Part shown: piece after piece, positions 44,106 to 57,064 of the stretch
Layout: the number at the start of each line of letters is the position of its first letter
Position numbering within the stretch: position 1 is the stretch's first letter
From: Pegea sp. RAD2-039
Taxonomy: Eukaryota > Chordata > Thaliacea > Salpida > Salpidae
Assembly (NCBI GenBank): GCA_034620365.1
Contig: JAQGEQ010000379.1
Coordinates: 186,001-250,000, forward strand
DNA length: 64,000 bases
Direction: 5' to 3'
Made by a program: the position numbers and the translations under genes
Notes under the pieces: generated by a model
What the model was told of the DNA's origin: nothing
The model's input: only the letters and a program-made list of their open reading frames with translations
Databases searched by the model: none

Positions 44106-46467
44106 TTAGGTTTACTTAAAAGCTGTTGAGTTTGTAAATCGCGGCCGCGTCCTAAATAAATAAGCCATAGATATAGAAATATTTTATGCTGAAGAGCTTT
44201 AATCCTGTAACCGCATGTACCGCTGTAGAAGAAGTTATTTGTTGATATTTCTTTTTAAATTTTGTTTAAATAGATGTAGTAATCTTGAATCCTTAAATGG
44301 TTTTTTCAAATTCTTCTTTTTTACTTTAGTTTCTTAAAAAATAGATGAAATATCTAAATTAGCTGTAAAACAAAAGAAAAGTATCTTATAGTAAATGGTC
44401 AACAAACTCGAGTTTCATGTTGAATCTTAAAAAGAAATCTAAATTAACTTTGAAGCTTTGTCATCTATTTATTATTTTGATAAAGCAAAAATAAGCTTGG
44501 TTTTACTGCAAGACTTTATTGCATATTCTGATAATCAAGTTTCTTATACAAAGTGTACAAATATAATAAAAGTATAAATCGATTATCACGGTTACTGTAT
44601 TCTATCTATTAACTATGAATTAGTAAAGAGCTGTAGTTTATTAATAAGAACTCTCTTCATCTTTAGTATAACTTTAACTTAAAACAAATTGTTAAGTCTT
44701 ACTTTTAGTTTTGAATATTTCTAAAATGAAATTTAACCGTCTATTAATTTGTTAATAAGCTTTTTTTTGAATTTATTTTCAAAATTATAAATTTTCTTAT
44801 TTTAATTTCTAATATTTAGCTGTTAAGCTTTTATCAAATTATCAAATAATTTTTCTGAAATAAATCTTTGTTGATATGTGATTTTTAAAATAGTTTTGCT
44901 TATAATTGTAAAATTGTTTTAAAACTTTTTAGATCTAACAAATAAACACGATTATGAACACTTATATTCAGGTTAGATCTTAATTATTGAAAAACAGGTT
45001 TAGTTGTAAAATAACCATTTATAAACTAACTTCTCCAAATTTGAAAATTTTATTAAAACTATTTGAGTCGTAATTTTTAGATAATATTTGTAAACAGTAT
45101 TTTTTTTTAATCAGAATTTATTTTTTATAAGGATTTGTATAAGAAATTGATTGAAGTAAACTAATTATGTTATAATAACTTATATAGTAGTTTTAAAATC
45201 ATTAACAATTTCTTACAAGATTACTTAAATTTTTCTTTAATTTTGTGTTTGCTTTTAATCAATACAAAAATAGTAACTATACAGATAAGATTTACTGACT
45301 TGGGTTTTGAAATTCTCATTAAATATGCATAACAATGAAGCTTAAAACATATTTTTGTTATATTCCAGAATTTTATTATATTTTTCCAGAAACTGTGAAA
45401 TTTGTACAAACTAGAATAAAATTTGGAAAATTATTCCAATTTAGTTTATTTTGAAACTATTAAATGAAAGGAATAAAAATATTTATTGAAGTTTTTTGAA
45501 ATAAGTGTTTAGCAACAAAGTTTCCTACATGTTAGTTTTCTAATCAGCCCAATGTTTTCGAGACTTCCTTAGAGGTTTATTTGTAGATCTTTGAACGTTA
45601 TCATCAATTTTATTGTGTCTTTGTAAACAAACTCTCAGTTAGTTGTAAACTGATTTCAAGCAAATTTATCGAATTAAGATCTTATAAGGATCTTAAAAAC
45701 AAATACATTGTTTCATTTTTAGGGCTTTTTGAAACTCTGTTTTTACTGTTTAAATCTTTTAAGCAAAAATTTTAGCGGTTTAAAGTTTCAGGTCATTGAT
45801 ATCATTTTTAATCGTAAAAATATCTGAAAAATATTGTTTTTGATCGTCTTAAAACCATTCATTTACTAGTTGTTCAAGTTGAATTACATAAACATAACTA
45901 AAATACATCACTAAAAACATGAAAAAGTTTTGAAATTAATAATTAGCAATGAAAAAAAGGGTGACAAACTACATTTTAAAGGTATTTTTTTATACAGATA
46001 TAAAAAGTAATACAATCTTTCATTCGTTTTTGCTCTTGCTTATATGAGTGAAGGAGATTGACGTCAGATGCTCCGTTTTATCAATGATGAAGCTTATGAG
46101 ATGATGTTGTCTGTGCTTTGAAACTTTCCTGATATCCACCTTGAACCTAGTAATTGATAATTATGAGACTCATTGTATCACAGCTGGAGCAATTGTCACC
46201 GTCACTTTGCATATGATTCGAAAGAATTTGATGGAGTTAGAACATTTGATGAAGGTGATGAGAATGTAGATGGTGATGGAGAAAAAACCACACTAGCTCT
46301 TGCGCAACAGAAATTGAAATCATGGGAGAAGCAACTTTATTCAGATATTTTGCGAAATTAAAAAAGCATCTCAAACGCATAAAGAGCAAAGACTATGAAA
46401 CAATAGGTTGTAGATAACTTGAACGATTAATTTTTTATTTGAAAAGTAAATTCAAGCTTGCTAAATT
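44106..46467. other. long A/T-rich gap with one coding-like remnant
   Basis: No gene in 44106-46000. At 46040-46400 the base composition is less A/T-rich and short plus-strand stretches look protein-like in shifting frames (e.g. LRFINDEAYEMMLSVL, then DGEKTTLALAQQKLKSWEKQ in 46173-46361). This suggests a decayed coding fragment or processed pseudogene of unknown origin. A CRE palindrome lies at 46059-46066. Confidence 0.35.
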
Positions 46468-46964
46468 CTACAAATACTCATCTTCCCATCTTGTACAACT
46501 TGTAGGAACTACCGGTATCCGTATTGATTTTTGTTTACTCCTATACCAAAAACCAACGAAAGCAAGGAGTAAAATCAGCAGCAATATCCCAATTCCAAAA
46601 ATAGGCCAGAAGTTCCAAGCCTTCAGATCTGAGCAAGTTGGCTGTGGAAAGGTTTCGATGGTGCTACATAAACTTTTTACTTGATTAATAACATCAAAAC
46701 TAAAAAGTTGTTTGCAAATTTGCAAAGTAATTTTCTGAATGAAAATTAGGTCTAAGCTCTTCTTGAAAGAGTTGATCATCTTTTTCAGGTACATAAGGTT
46801 CACCATTAGACCATACACACTTGCCTTTAGTGAAGTTTAAACCAACTTTTAATATCCTGTTTTGTGGATCATTCATATCATAATGTTGAAATCTCGTTAA
46901 TTTTTTTCATCGAGTTTATTGGAGACAAGTTTAATCTCTTACTTGAACATTTGCTATGTAACAT
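46468..46964 (-). pseudogene. C-type-lectin-like membrane protein, frameshifted
   Basis: Three reading frames must be joined to follow the family. The first starts at an ATG at 46964 (MLHSKC...LNLSPINSMKKINE, stop near 46887). The second carries YDMNDPQNRILKVGLNFTKG, KCVWSNGEPYVPEKDDQLF and RPN. The third (46468-46760) carries KQLFSFDV, KSLCS, a transmembrane stretch near WPIFGIGILLLILLLAFVGF and a short tail. An acceptor-like TTTTCCAG ends 11 nt before the ATG. The nucleotide sequence around VWSNG matches the intact members closely, so decay is fairly recent. The gene product would not be made. Confidence 0.75.
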
Positions 46965-49900
46965 AAACTAGATTGCTGGAAAATAGTTCATTCTTACAAC
47001 AAATCTATTTCTGCAACAAAAGTTCTAATATGGTCTTCAGATTTTAAAATTTAATTTTATTAAAAGATTAATAAGAAAAAGTTTAAATATTTTACCGTAT
47101 TGAAGTAGCTTCAAATCATTTTTTGAAATAATTACAGATTAACATTCAGTTCGATAATAAACCAAATGTCTTGAAAGCTAGTGAAAATTTTTTTCAGAAT
47201 TTTGAAAAATATTTCGAAATTTTTAGATATAAATATTTGTACGAGAAATTAAAATAAACAAAATTTTTCCAACTCGCAGCCTAAGTAGTTTCTTCCTTTG
47301 TCCTTTTTCGTAGAGTATAAAAGTAATTGTAAATATAAAAGCAAATTTTTAGATAGAAAAGTAGGATTGTTATAAGGCGTTAGATAAAATTAAATCAAGT
47401 TAAGGCTGGAGATAAAAAGATAACCAGAAGAGACTTGGACTCTAGTGTGAGATTAACACCCAATCGTTAGCCTGGAATAGATTTTTAAACATTTGAAAGC
47501 ATCAATTATAACTGCATCAGCAATCTTAATAAAAAGCATTTGTAAAAAAGATGTTTATCTGAAAATAAAGAATTTGAAGTAAATCTGGATTAATGATAAC
47601 ATAAATAAATTTATTTCAATCACAAAAAGAAAACTAATAATAATAACATATAAAAAATACCTCACCAAGTAAAAAGTTGAATAACAACTTAGAACAGTTG
47701 ATCAAACAGAATAAGTAAAGCTGATAAACCAGAAATTTTACAGTGGTCAAGGATCTATATGACTATAAACATCCCATAAAAATTAAAAGTATTTACTTTT
47801 GGAAGGAGAGAACTCAAAAATAAGATTATAAGTAAAGTACAAGAAAGTTGTCTTTTTAAACGTTTTCTAGTCAAAAGCTTTTTTTGCAGAACAAACGAAT
47901 AAATAATTTGTTTTGGCTAAACTGATTTAGAAAGAAGTGAAAATTAGAATAGTAAAAGTATCAAAAAGGAAATATCAATTAAATATTTATATTTATCACT
48001 TCATTTTATTTATTTCTAAGAAATCATGAAACCCGCTTGCCAATCACTAACCAGGTAACTGAGGCTCGCAGGCTTGCTTATGTAGATAGATGAAAGTAAC
48101 GAGTGAATCATGAGCAATTCCTATATGCCAAGAAATTTAAAGATGGAAACTATTTCACAGCAGTAAGGATGAGATACATAAATGTGCATCACTGCAGATA
48201 TCATTAGAAAATGAAAGTCAGCAGCATTATTAGGACAAGTTTCAAATTCAGTAGAGTAAACATTTGCGTATAAAATGCGCTGTTTCATTAAAAACTAACT
48301 TTTAAATTTCAGTTTTTTCAATTGTTGTTTCTGTAATAAAATTTTCAACTTTATGTGACCTTGTTCCTAATACACCAGTCACAACTTGAAGTATTTAGTC
48401 TTTGCTTTCACCAAACAATGGCTTTTACTATCTGTAAATATTCAAGATAATTAATTAATACAAGCATAATCAAATGATAAAATATTACCAAAGCTAAAAA
48501 CACAATTATACAGCAGAGTTTTGTCTTAACTTTTTAATCAAGTCTTAGACGGTTTGCAACTATAAAATTTCAGTCATATTTTGTGAAAACTATGATGATG
48601 AAAGTGACCTAAATAAAATAAAAACAATATAAGACTTACTCAATTGTTTTTGACATGTTTGAATTGATTTGCATTATCTATGAATAATATTTTTATGTTT
48701 TGTATACGTAATAATAATATGATGATGTGGAGGTAGAAATTGCATTGTTATGACTTGTTTATATATCATATACTTCCAATAGGTTTTTAAACACGAAACT
48801 TTTTATATTTCAGAATACTATGTCTCACAAAACAATAACGTTTTAAAATCTTTTAATGTTATAAACTCAAAAAACGATAAGAAAAAATAAACACAAAGTT
48901 GCTACAGCAAGAAAAAAATCAAAAGTATTTAAAATAAGATTTTTTGAAAACTTGAAAGCTACAAACTAATCACATTTAGTTTCAGGTACAACATAAGTTA
49001 ATTTCTGCATAAAATTAGTTACAACATCAACAAAAATAACTAAAAACTTTGGTGTAAATTTCCCTTTTTTGTAAACAGACAGAAAATTTTAGAACTAATC
49101 GATTTTTTGAGCAGAAAGGTCAAACCTCACTATGAACCAATTATACAAGATATTTCACAACCATAAATCATAGAATGAAATACAGAAAATACAAAAAAGT
49201 AAATCTAAAGATTTAAAATAGCTACAAATTTATTAAAATGGGATAAACATCATTTCTATATCAAATCAAATTTAGATATCAACTCACATATTATGTCATA
49301 CGCATAAATTTATAATAAATAATATAAATAATATAAATACAACTAAAATTAACTATAAAAACTTTGATTAATTCAACATGGACTTATTACTTTTCTTAAA
49401 AATTATTTCATCTTATAACGTTTCTAACAATAATAGTTTAGTAAATTAATGAAAATAATTGGAAGACAAACTTAAAATAAATGGCTTAAAGTTAAGTTTC
49501 CATGTAAAATATACCTAAAAAATAGAACTCTGTGAATTAATTTCTGATAAAGAAAAGTTGTTAAATGTTTCGATTTATTTCATTTTAATCTTTATTTATA
49601 AGTATTCCAGTCATTATTTAAAGTTTAAATTATCAACCATTAAGTAAACAAATAATTAAACAACTTAAAATATGTTCTTTCTTTACCTCAAAATCTCTCT
49701 GTTAGAAATGCAGTCTTATTCCTTTAAAATAAAATGGCTACAACGTCTTCATATGGAATTGTTTGAAATTATAGCCGCTAGGTAGGTTTTAGACCTTTAA
49801 ATTGGGTGTCAAAAATTTCTTAAGGCATCTCTGTACCTTTGAATAAGAATTGGTTTTAGTAATCTGAAGATTCTGTTGCTTTGATCTTCTATCTTAATTA

Positions 49901-50891
49901 ACTCTAACGAAGCGAGCGGTTCCATTCTTCATCAAATTGATGAAATTGGATTTCCGATTTAGTTTATTGGTTCACGCAGGGATTGATTTAACTTCACTTC
50001 CTTCAATTCTACATTTCTTCAACTTTTCCATGCAGTACGTTTACTTTCTTACAGACGTTTTTAAAATACGTGTCCCATCAGGAAACAAACCTCATTAGTG
50101 TTACAAAGAAGAAATGAACCTTAAAATCATTCACTATTTGACTCCAGAAGAAAGTCTTCAAATCTTTCTTATCTATAAAAATATTAGTTCAAGTTAGAGC
50201 TTACATACAGGCAAAAGTGAAATATATTTCACAGCAATGACTATTTCATAAATAAATTTAAACAATTTATTAAAGTTTTTAAAATTCCTAATAATTTTAT
50301 TTATAATAGTAAATAATAATAATAATATAATGCTATAATAATATTATGGTAATAGTAAACCTCAGTTTCATTTACCGGTTTAAACGATGATCCAAACTAA
50401 AATCATCCAAAATTATATTTATTTGGGGATTAAAGCGGGAGTTTTACTTCAATAGAAGTAAATATCACTCTTTTCTTTATCTTAACTATTCTCATACCTT
50501 GACGTTTTGCTTTTACTATCTAAGTAGCAAAGAAAATCATGATGTTTCCGAAGTCCATCAAAAACTCATAGTAACTTTTTAAAACTTGACTAATAATACT
50601 TAAAAGCTGAAAACTTAAATTAAATTTATGATAATTTATTACGTTAATAATTTTTTATCATTAAATAGAATTAATAATTCACCAACAATTTTATTAGATT
50701 ATCAATAATTCAGTTACAATACTTTAAATTATACGATGATAAAAATGTTTCAATTTGTTCAGTCTACGATACAAAACTACCCTTTGAAATTTGACCATCT
50801 GAAATAATTTTAAAATTGTATTTAAGATGTCTACAAATATAAAAGGTCATCATTTAGTTGTCAATTTCAATAAATTATATAGAAATGTTCT
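46965..50891. other. long AT-rich gap, no gene recognised
   Basis: About 3.9 kb with no open frame over 60 codons. A weak tRNA-like patch (minus strand, 47425-47475, with GAGTCCAAGTCTC) and a GC-richer patch at 48020-48120 may be old SINE remains. Parts may be introns or regulatory DNA of the lectin-like genes, but nothing shows it. Confidence 0.5.
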
Positions 50892-51497
50892 TTAAAGTTG
50901 TTCTGTTACTTTTAAAGATGGCTCCTTTTTATTTGATGATTTCTTCTTCGATATAGTGACCTTAACTAGCCCATATTTTTTTATTAGTTTAGCCTTTTTC
51001 TTTTTATTAATCAGTTTTTTAATGATAACACCGATGGAAACTAAAACTACCAACAAAACTCCAAGAACTATTGCTAGTGTTAAGTGTATCGGTGTTGAAT
51101 TAGTTTTATTTTTAACTAAATACGCTTTGACATCACTACACAACTTATTCACGTGTTTATCAACAGCAAAACTGAAAAGTTGTTTTCTTGTCCAATTCAA
51201 ATAGGCAACAGCATTATCAAAAGCACAATTAGGTCTGTAGTTTTCATGAAAGAGTTGATCATCTTTTTCAGGTACATAAGCTTCACCATTAGACCATACA
51301 CACTTGCCTTTTATGAACTTTAAACCAACTTGCCACCATTCGTTTATACTATCTTCCATGTCATTATGTAAACTTATATATTCTAAAGTCTGATCAATTT
51401 TTTGTTGAGTGTTTATTGGTGACAAAACTAATCCTTGATCTTCACAATTGTCAAGCCAGTGAAGCATAAGAGGAGGTTGTACATGTGAGAAATCCAT
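50892..51497 (-). CDS. C-type-lectin-like single-pass membrane protein A
   Basis: A 201-residue protein. Residues ~15-121 form a divergent C-type-lectin-like domain: an early DNCEDQGLVLSPINT, then EWWQVGLKFIKGKCVWSNG (the WxG and W-N-G core) and a final HVNKLCS corresponding to the closing Cys. Cysteines are 18, 66, 91 and 120; the usual third Cys position (F110-A111) is Ala. There are sequons at N101-W-T and N133-S-T. A transmembrane helix lies at ~138-159, and a very basic Lys-rich tail suggests N-out/C-in orientation, yet no signal peptide is present. The core is nearly identical in nucleotides to the gene at 61788-62399, but N-terminus, membrane segment and tail are unrelated. The ligand is unknown. 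The acceptor seen 19 nt before the ATG in relatives is altered here; TTAAAAAG ends 12 nt upstream. Confidence 0.78.
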   Translation of the reverse strand: MDFSHVQPPLMLHWLDNCEDQGLVLSPINTQQKIDQTLEYISLHNDMEDSINEWWQVGLKFIKGKCVWSNGEAYVPEKDDQLFHENYRPNCAFDNAVAYLNWTRKQLFSFAVDKHVNKLCSDVKAYLVKNKTNSTPIHLTLAIVLGVLLVVLVSIGVIIKKLINKKKKAKLIKKYGLVKVTISKKKSSNKKEPSLKVTEQL

Positions 51498-54400
51498 TTC
51501 ATTTACAAACTTTTTAATACCAAATGAAAATTTACCTTTTGTAAAATAACCTAAATTTCAAACATTTTATATTTAATTAAATATTAATGATAATTCAAAT
51601 TTAGGATACAATTAAATGAAAAAATTAAAGATTAGTTTTCTTAATACACCAAAAAGAACAATAAAAGAATACTAAAAACAAATATGTTTTTAAGAGAACA
51701 CCAAAAACTTTCTTTGACGTAATTAAGCTCTATTAAGCAATTATTCATAATTACAACACATTAAAAATCGTTTAAAAACTAAAATATGTTTCTTATTATT
51801 ACTACTACCGTAACCTAAACTGTTACATTATTATAGTAGTTTGTTATCAATGTAAATATTTTATATTCAGATATATTCAAATAAATAATATTTAAAAACA
51901 AATAAAAATGCAAAACTTATGAATCATTTAAAGATTTTTCTCACAGATTAGTTAAAAGCAATCAAATCAATTACAATGACACAAAAAGACGTTTTGTAGA
52001 TTTTTTCTGATTTTAAAATAAAATATTTTTCTTTGAAATGCTTTTCCCAAATGAAAAGTACCACGTTGATACACCATTACTATGGTTCACTATCAAGGTA
52101 AACAATTATGTAAAAAATATTTCAAAATTTAGATTTCTTTAAAAAAAACAGTCGTGGAAAACTTATAGTTTTAAAAAAGTAAACTCTTATTAAGTAAAAT
52201 TTTCTAATTTTATGTATCAATAACATCAGAAAACGTAAAAAATAGACAGGAAAAACAGAAAATCATCACATTAATGATTTAAACAACAATTAATTTAATA
52301 TTTAATTATTTTGTAATTTTTATAATAAAAAAATGGTTATAAATCAACCTTGATAAATAAATTTCACCTTTAAAGTATTTTAAAGGTGCTAAAAATATTC
52401 AAAAAAATTACAAAACAACAAACCAAAAATAAAAAAATGTTCATCTACAGTGGAAAGAAGTAACACACAATTAAAAAAACTATCCAAATATTTACTTAAA
52501 AAAAAAGTCTAATTTGAATATAATGTCATCACGATTTAAAAATTTAAAAATAAAATCTTCAATTTAAAATGAAAGAACTAAAAGTTTTAAATTAAAAAAC
52601 AAAAACTTTGAAGCTTCAAAATGATAGTTACCAGGTATATAAAATGATTCCAATTAAGAAAATTTAATTTGAACAAAAATTATTCTTTGTAAAACTGTAT
52701 TAGTTTAATGCAAAACAATTAAAAAAACAATTGAAGCTTTGTTAACCGCGATTTTAAGTATTTTAGTATTTAATTTAATGATTTAGCGTCGTTGGAATAT
52801 AAAAATGAATGCAATAACATACAAATTAAATATAAAAGTTATGTCGTAATATTTCTATTATAAAAATTGCGTTTCAATTTGCAGCTTTTCACAAAGTCCG
52901 TGCATAAAACCGAACATTCTAGAATCAAAACAAGTCGTTCTTTTCAAAAATTTCTTCACGTGAGCAACTTTGTTTGAATAAGCTTAAAAGTTTGATTTTT
53001 TTTCAAGATAAAAACTGATATGAATGTTTATACTTTTGAAGTTAAAAATAAACATGTCAAGAAATAAATCAAAAGAAAATTTGCAAATTTTTTGCTTTTT
53101 TATCTTCTTCTACATTTAAATGAAAGAAATTTAAATTTCATCTTTTATTTTATTTAAGTGTATGTCACGTGGTAGAATCTTATTACAAAACCAAGTATAC
53201 AATTTTCCGAGTTTTCTATTAAATCTTTGATAAACTAGTGAATAACTACTCAGATTTACTAATCAATACACACTTAGTTATAAATTTACAGTAAACAGTT
53301 TGTTTAGTGAAAGTAAATTAGCATTACTATTTCAGACTTATATAATCATTATACTATTTTAGAAAATAAACCTTCTTATGTATAGTTAATGATTTAAACT
53401 GTTAAATAACTTAAAATAAAACTTTAAGACGACTTCTGCAAACTAGAATTGTTTAAAAGAATATATTTATAAGAGTTTCTTTAAATACCTGTATACATAT
53501 GAGAAGAAAACACATAATTCTAGTAAAAAAAAAGCTTTTTCTCTTCAAGTTCTAAATACTTTAAGTATCAATATCAAATCAATAACTAGGACAAGCTGAA
53601 TGCAAATTAATCTACTAACATATATGTTTAAAACGTAGAAAACATCAAATAAGTAAAAATTTCTGTCACAAAAAAAATTAAGCACAAATTTTATACATCC
53701 AGTAGATTCTGATACTTTTACTAGGAATTGTTCAATCTTTTATATATATTTATAGATATGTATATATCTTTTAAATACCTATTACTAAATATTGCATCAC
53801 CTACTTGTTTTACCTTGAAGGTAAAAAGTTTGCTTTGTTGTTTCAAAAACTTTGATCTTTTTCAGATAAAAATGAATGTGATTAAAATCTTTGACGTTAA
53901 GATACAAACTTATTTTGAAAGTTTCTGAACTAAGCTTTTACAAAATCTAATATAAGTTGCATATATTAATAATCATGAAAATAATAAGCGGACTTCTAGT
54001 TTATGGTAAAATATTTTGATACAAACACGTCCCTACTTAATTTTTTCAACTTATTCCAGTCTTAAAAAAGCATCTTAGTAAAGAATATGTTATGAAGTCC
54101 TTATAAGGTTGTTATTTAAACGTAAAGAAACTGCTATGGAAAAAACTGGACTTTTGAGGCTGCCGTGTTCAAGAATAACTGCTTATAGAAAAGTAACCAG
54201 AAAAAAATTTAGCTAGACTTAGAAGAGAAAAGTTAGACGGAACAAAATTATTTTATAAATTTATCTTTTATTCGATTTTTCGTTAGTTTATTTCAGTAGG
54301 TGCTTAACTATTTCAACCTAATATTTTTGGTAGGGTTCTTATAAACAATATTTGTTAACTTTCTGTTCTTTTTATGTCATTATTCTCTGAGAAATTAATT

Positions 54401-55970
54401 TTGTAAAATATTTCATTTCTTTCTTCATTTGAATTTTAGTAGCTCACATAAGAAGTGTTTCAGTTAAAGTAAATATTTTTATTTTATAAAAGAATCTATC
54501 GAGTCACTCCTACAGAAGTTTTTTTTTAACTTTCTAAAAATAGAGAGGTGATAAAAAACCTTAAGAGGTATAAGATCAGGAGATGAAAAAGATTTTTTTC
54601 GGTAGATTTTCTTTAGATTATTATCAAACCTGTCACTGCAGATTTATACAGATTTCATAAACTAAAATAAAAATGTCGCACAAGTACCAGTCCATCACTA
54701 TTTAAATCTTAATTTTTAAAGTTTTGTTAGGATATTTGTAAAAGCAAAACATACTTTTCATAAAAAGAAAATATAATTTTTTGGCTTGATTAAAAATTTT
54801 GGCTAAACTAGCAATTGAAAAGTAAACGAATTCATAAATTTAAATTTTGTAAGTTCAAGAAACTTTACAATTTATTTGGAATAAATAATCACAATTTGTT
54901 TGTCTCTAAATTGTTAAATTTCACTTTTGAAAAACTAAGTGAAAACTTAGGTAAAAGTTCTGTTGAAATAAAAGTTAAAAATTAGAAAGTTATTTTTCTT
55001 CCTATATGTAAATTATGAAAGCCAAAAACAAGATTCCAACCATTCATAACTATTTGTTTGGTGTTTACAAAAATTGAAAATTATCGTATAGACTAAGAAT
55101 AGACTCCCAAATCGTAAGGACTCACCAAAACGTTTTTGTTTAAATATAGGTTTAGTTACAACGCGATAAGCAACACACTGCTGGAATTACTGGTTTTCTA
55201 TAAATAAATGAAAAACTATAAAAAGGAAAATCTTTGCCCTAAGGATAACTTGCTTATTGTAACATCATGATGTCACTGCAGTATGACGTACAGTCAAGCA
55301 GCTTTTAAGATGAAATTTCTTTCAGTCTCGAGTCCAGTAGAATCTTCTACTTTTAGAAAGCTTGAAAATTACTGCTTATTACTGTTTCGTAATTCTCTGA
55401 TAAAAGTATTCAACTTTTTATGTGTTTCTTACTTTTTCAAATTGTGAAGTTATTATCTTTTTGCTTTTAGTTTATATTTTGATTTCATTAAATGTTGCTT
55501 AAAACCAAAATCAGGCAGCTTCCTTTTCTCACCATTGTTTCTTAGTTCTTTGATTAAAATCTTAGAAATTTTAGTTTTTTCTTATAATATGATAAAAGTA
55601 ATAACCTAGGATAACTACTTTCAATTGTCAGTGTTGTGAAAACGAGAAACAAAAAACTAAAACTTCTTTTTTATTTCACTGAGGATACTTTTTAGACTCG
55701 AACGAATTTGTTTAAATATTATAGTTAAAAAAGATTTTATAAACTTAACTCTTGTTCAACAATTTTATGTTTAAGTTTTTGATTGGCTTCTGTCATCGGC
55801 TGTGTTAATTACAATTGATTGATTAAAGTTCTTAGTTTTTGAATATTATTAAGATTCAAATATTTGAAATCATCTTGGCTAAAATACTAAATCTATTTGA
55901 GTTCATTTAAAATTTACTATTTTCATTTAAATCATATGAATGAAGTTTTTTCATACACTTTTTTTATATA
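51498..55970. other. long AT-rich gap, no gene recognised
   Basis: About 4.5 kb of A/T-rich DNA. The 66-codon frame at 53728-53928 has no recognisable domain and low complexity. I see no further lectin-like fragments here. Confidence 0.5.
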
Positions 55971-56112
55971 TATAAATGCGAAGGAGGGTGCCTCTTTTAT
56001 AGTTTTTCTCAGGAGTTTATAAATATGTTTCCACCTGGGGTTAAACCCGGTAATTCCTAGCTAGAAGTCCCTTTTAGCTAAGTGCAGTAACCGCTTCGCC
56101 ACCAAGCAGGAC
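55971..56112 (-). repeat. tRNA-like SINE fragment
   Basis: On the minus strand a tRNA-like head (GGTGGCGAAGCGGTTACTG as A-box region, CCGGGTTTAACCCC as B box) is followed by ~60 bases ending in a GGCACCCTCCTTCGCATTTAT-type tail. The tail matches the fragment at 41950-41990. Related to, but diverged from, the SINEs in the tandem units. Confidence 0.55.
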
Positions 56113-56222
56113 TACTTTGTACTTAACTTAAAGATTTCTAACTGTTATGCTTCAGTGGTTTCCTAGAAATGAAATGAAAGTTGCGCAACACAACCAACCT
56201 GAAATATTTATATTTTTAGAAT

Positions 56223-56288
56223 AGAGTACTTTGATTTTAAAACTGCAGGTGTGGCTGCGGAAAATCAATTGAAAGTTACAGCTGAAAC
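56223..56288 (+). promoter_or_regulatory. conserved block upstream of two lectin-like genes
   Basis: This ~65-base block matches the minus strand at 62829-62893, with a nearly unbroken core (AGAGTAC-TTGATT-TAAAA-TGCAGGTGTGG). Both copies lie upstream of, and point toward, a lectin-like gene. CAG|GTGTGG (56249) fits a splice donor, which would give a 299-base 5' intron to the acceptor at 56547. It could also be a promoter element or part of a decayed coding exon. Confidence 0.4.
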
Positions 56289-56545
56289 AATTTTAACTGA
56301 TTCTACTTCTGATTCTTCAAAGTGTTGTTTTTAGAAATTGTGTTTTCAAATGATATCTTCGCTACTACTTCTTACAAAAGCTCTTGTTGTGACATCAGTC
56401 TAAAAGAATTGAAATTTGCTTCTAATTTTTAATTGTATATGTTAGGGAATTAAATAAAACTTAATTAATCAGTAATATAAATGTTTAAATAATCGAATAA
56501 TTATATTTAGAAGTTTTTATGTTTCTAATTATATCCTATTTTTTT

Positions 56546-56547
56546 AG
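56546..56547 (+). promoter_or_regulatory. splice acceptor before lectin-like gene C
   Basis: TATTTTTTTAG ends here, leaving exactly 19 nt before the ATG at 56567. The genes at 59259 and 62399 show the same spacing. I take 56567 rather than the upstream ATG at 56519 as start for this reason. Confidence 0.55.
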
Positions 56548-56566
56548 GTTGAAAAATTCTCGTAAA

Positions 56567-57064
56567 ATGGAATCAGATAAAAATATTTCTCGTATACTGA
56601 TACAGTATGACAAATGTGGAAGTTATGGATTACTTTTGTCACCACTCAACACTGAAGGTTTGGTTGAGGATACTTCAAATTTAATAGCTAAAAATCATAA
56701 CATGGTTGATTCTAAAGACGAATGGTTGAAAGTTGGTATAAAGATTGCTTTACACATAGGCAAATTATTCAGTGAAGGTTTACCAATTCCAGCCGAAGAT
56801 AAAACTAAAAGTCATTCTTTAGTTATTCCAATGATGATAGTTGTTATAATTTTGATGATACTTATGAATATATACTTCATTGTATCCAGTAGATGGTATC
56901 AAGAATCGTCTGATTTTCGAAACCCACCAGTATTTCCAAGTCCTACAAGAACAACTGAAGTCTCCAACCCAACAGAAAATGAAGCAGAGTTAAACTCTGA
57001 ACACAAATTACAGGATGCATCCACTGAGATTCAGGAAACTTTGAAGCTTAGCACTGAATCTTAA
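56567..57064 (+). CDS. shortened lectin-like membrane protein C
   Basis: A 165-residue protein. The N-terminal third matches the family (YDKCGSYGLLLSPLNTEG, then DEWLKVGIKIALHIGKLFSEG where others have QVGLKF-VWSNG). It then jumps straight to a transmembrane helix at ~86-107, so the C-terminal half of the lectin-like domain with its Cys residues is missing; only Cys17 remains. The cytoplasmic tail is long (about 58 residues), acidic and Thr/Ser/Glu-rich, unlike the basic tails of the others. A poly(A) signal is at 57217-57222. There is no signal peptide. It may act as an accessory or dominant form, or be on the way to loss; neither is shown. Confidence 0.68.
   Translation: MESDKNISRILIQYDKCGSYGLLLSPLNTEGLVEDTSNLIAKNHNMVDSKDEWLKVGIKIALHIGKLFSEGLPIPAEDKTKSHSLVIPMMIVVIILMILMNIYFIVSSRWYQESSDFRNPPVFPSPTRTTEVSNPTENEAELNSEHKLQDASTEIQETLKLSTES

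Noticed and set aside
56519-56566. upstream ATG of lectin-like protein C
   Set aside because: It lies before the acceptor at 56546-56547 and within its pyrimidine tract; the ATG at 56567 has the same 19-nt spacing as other members.
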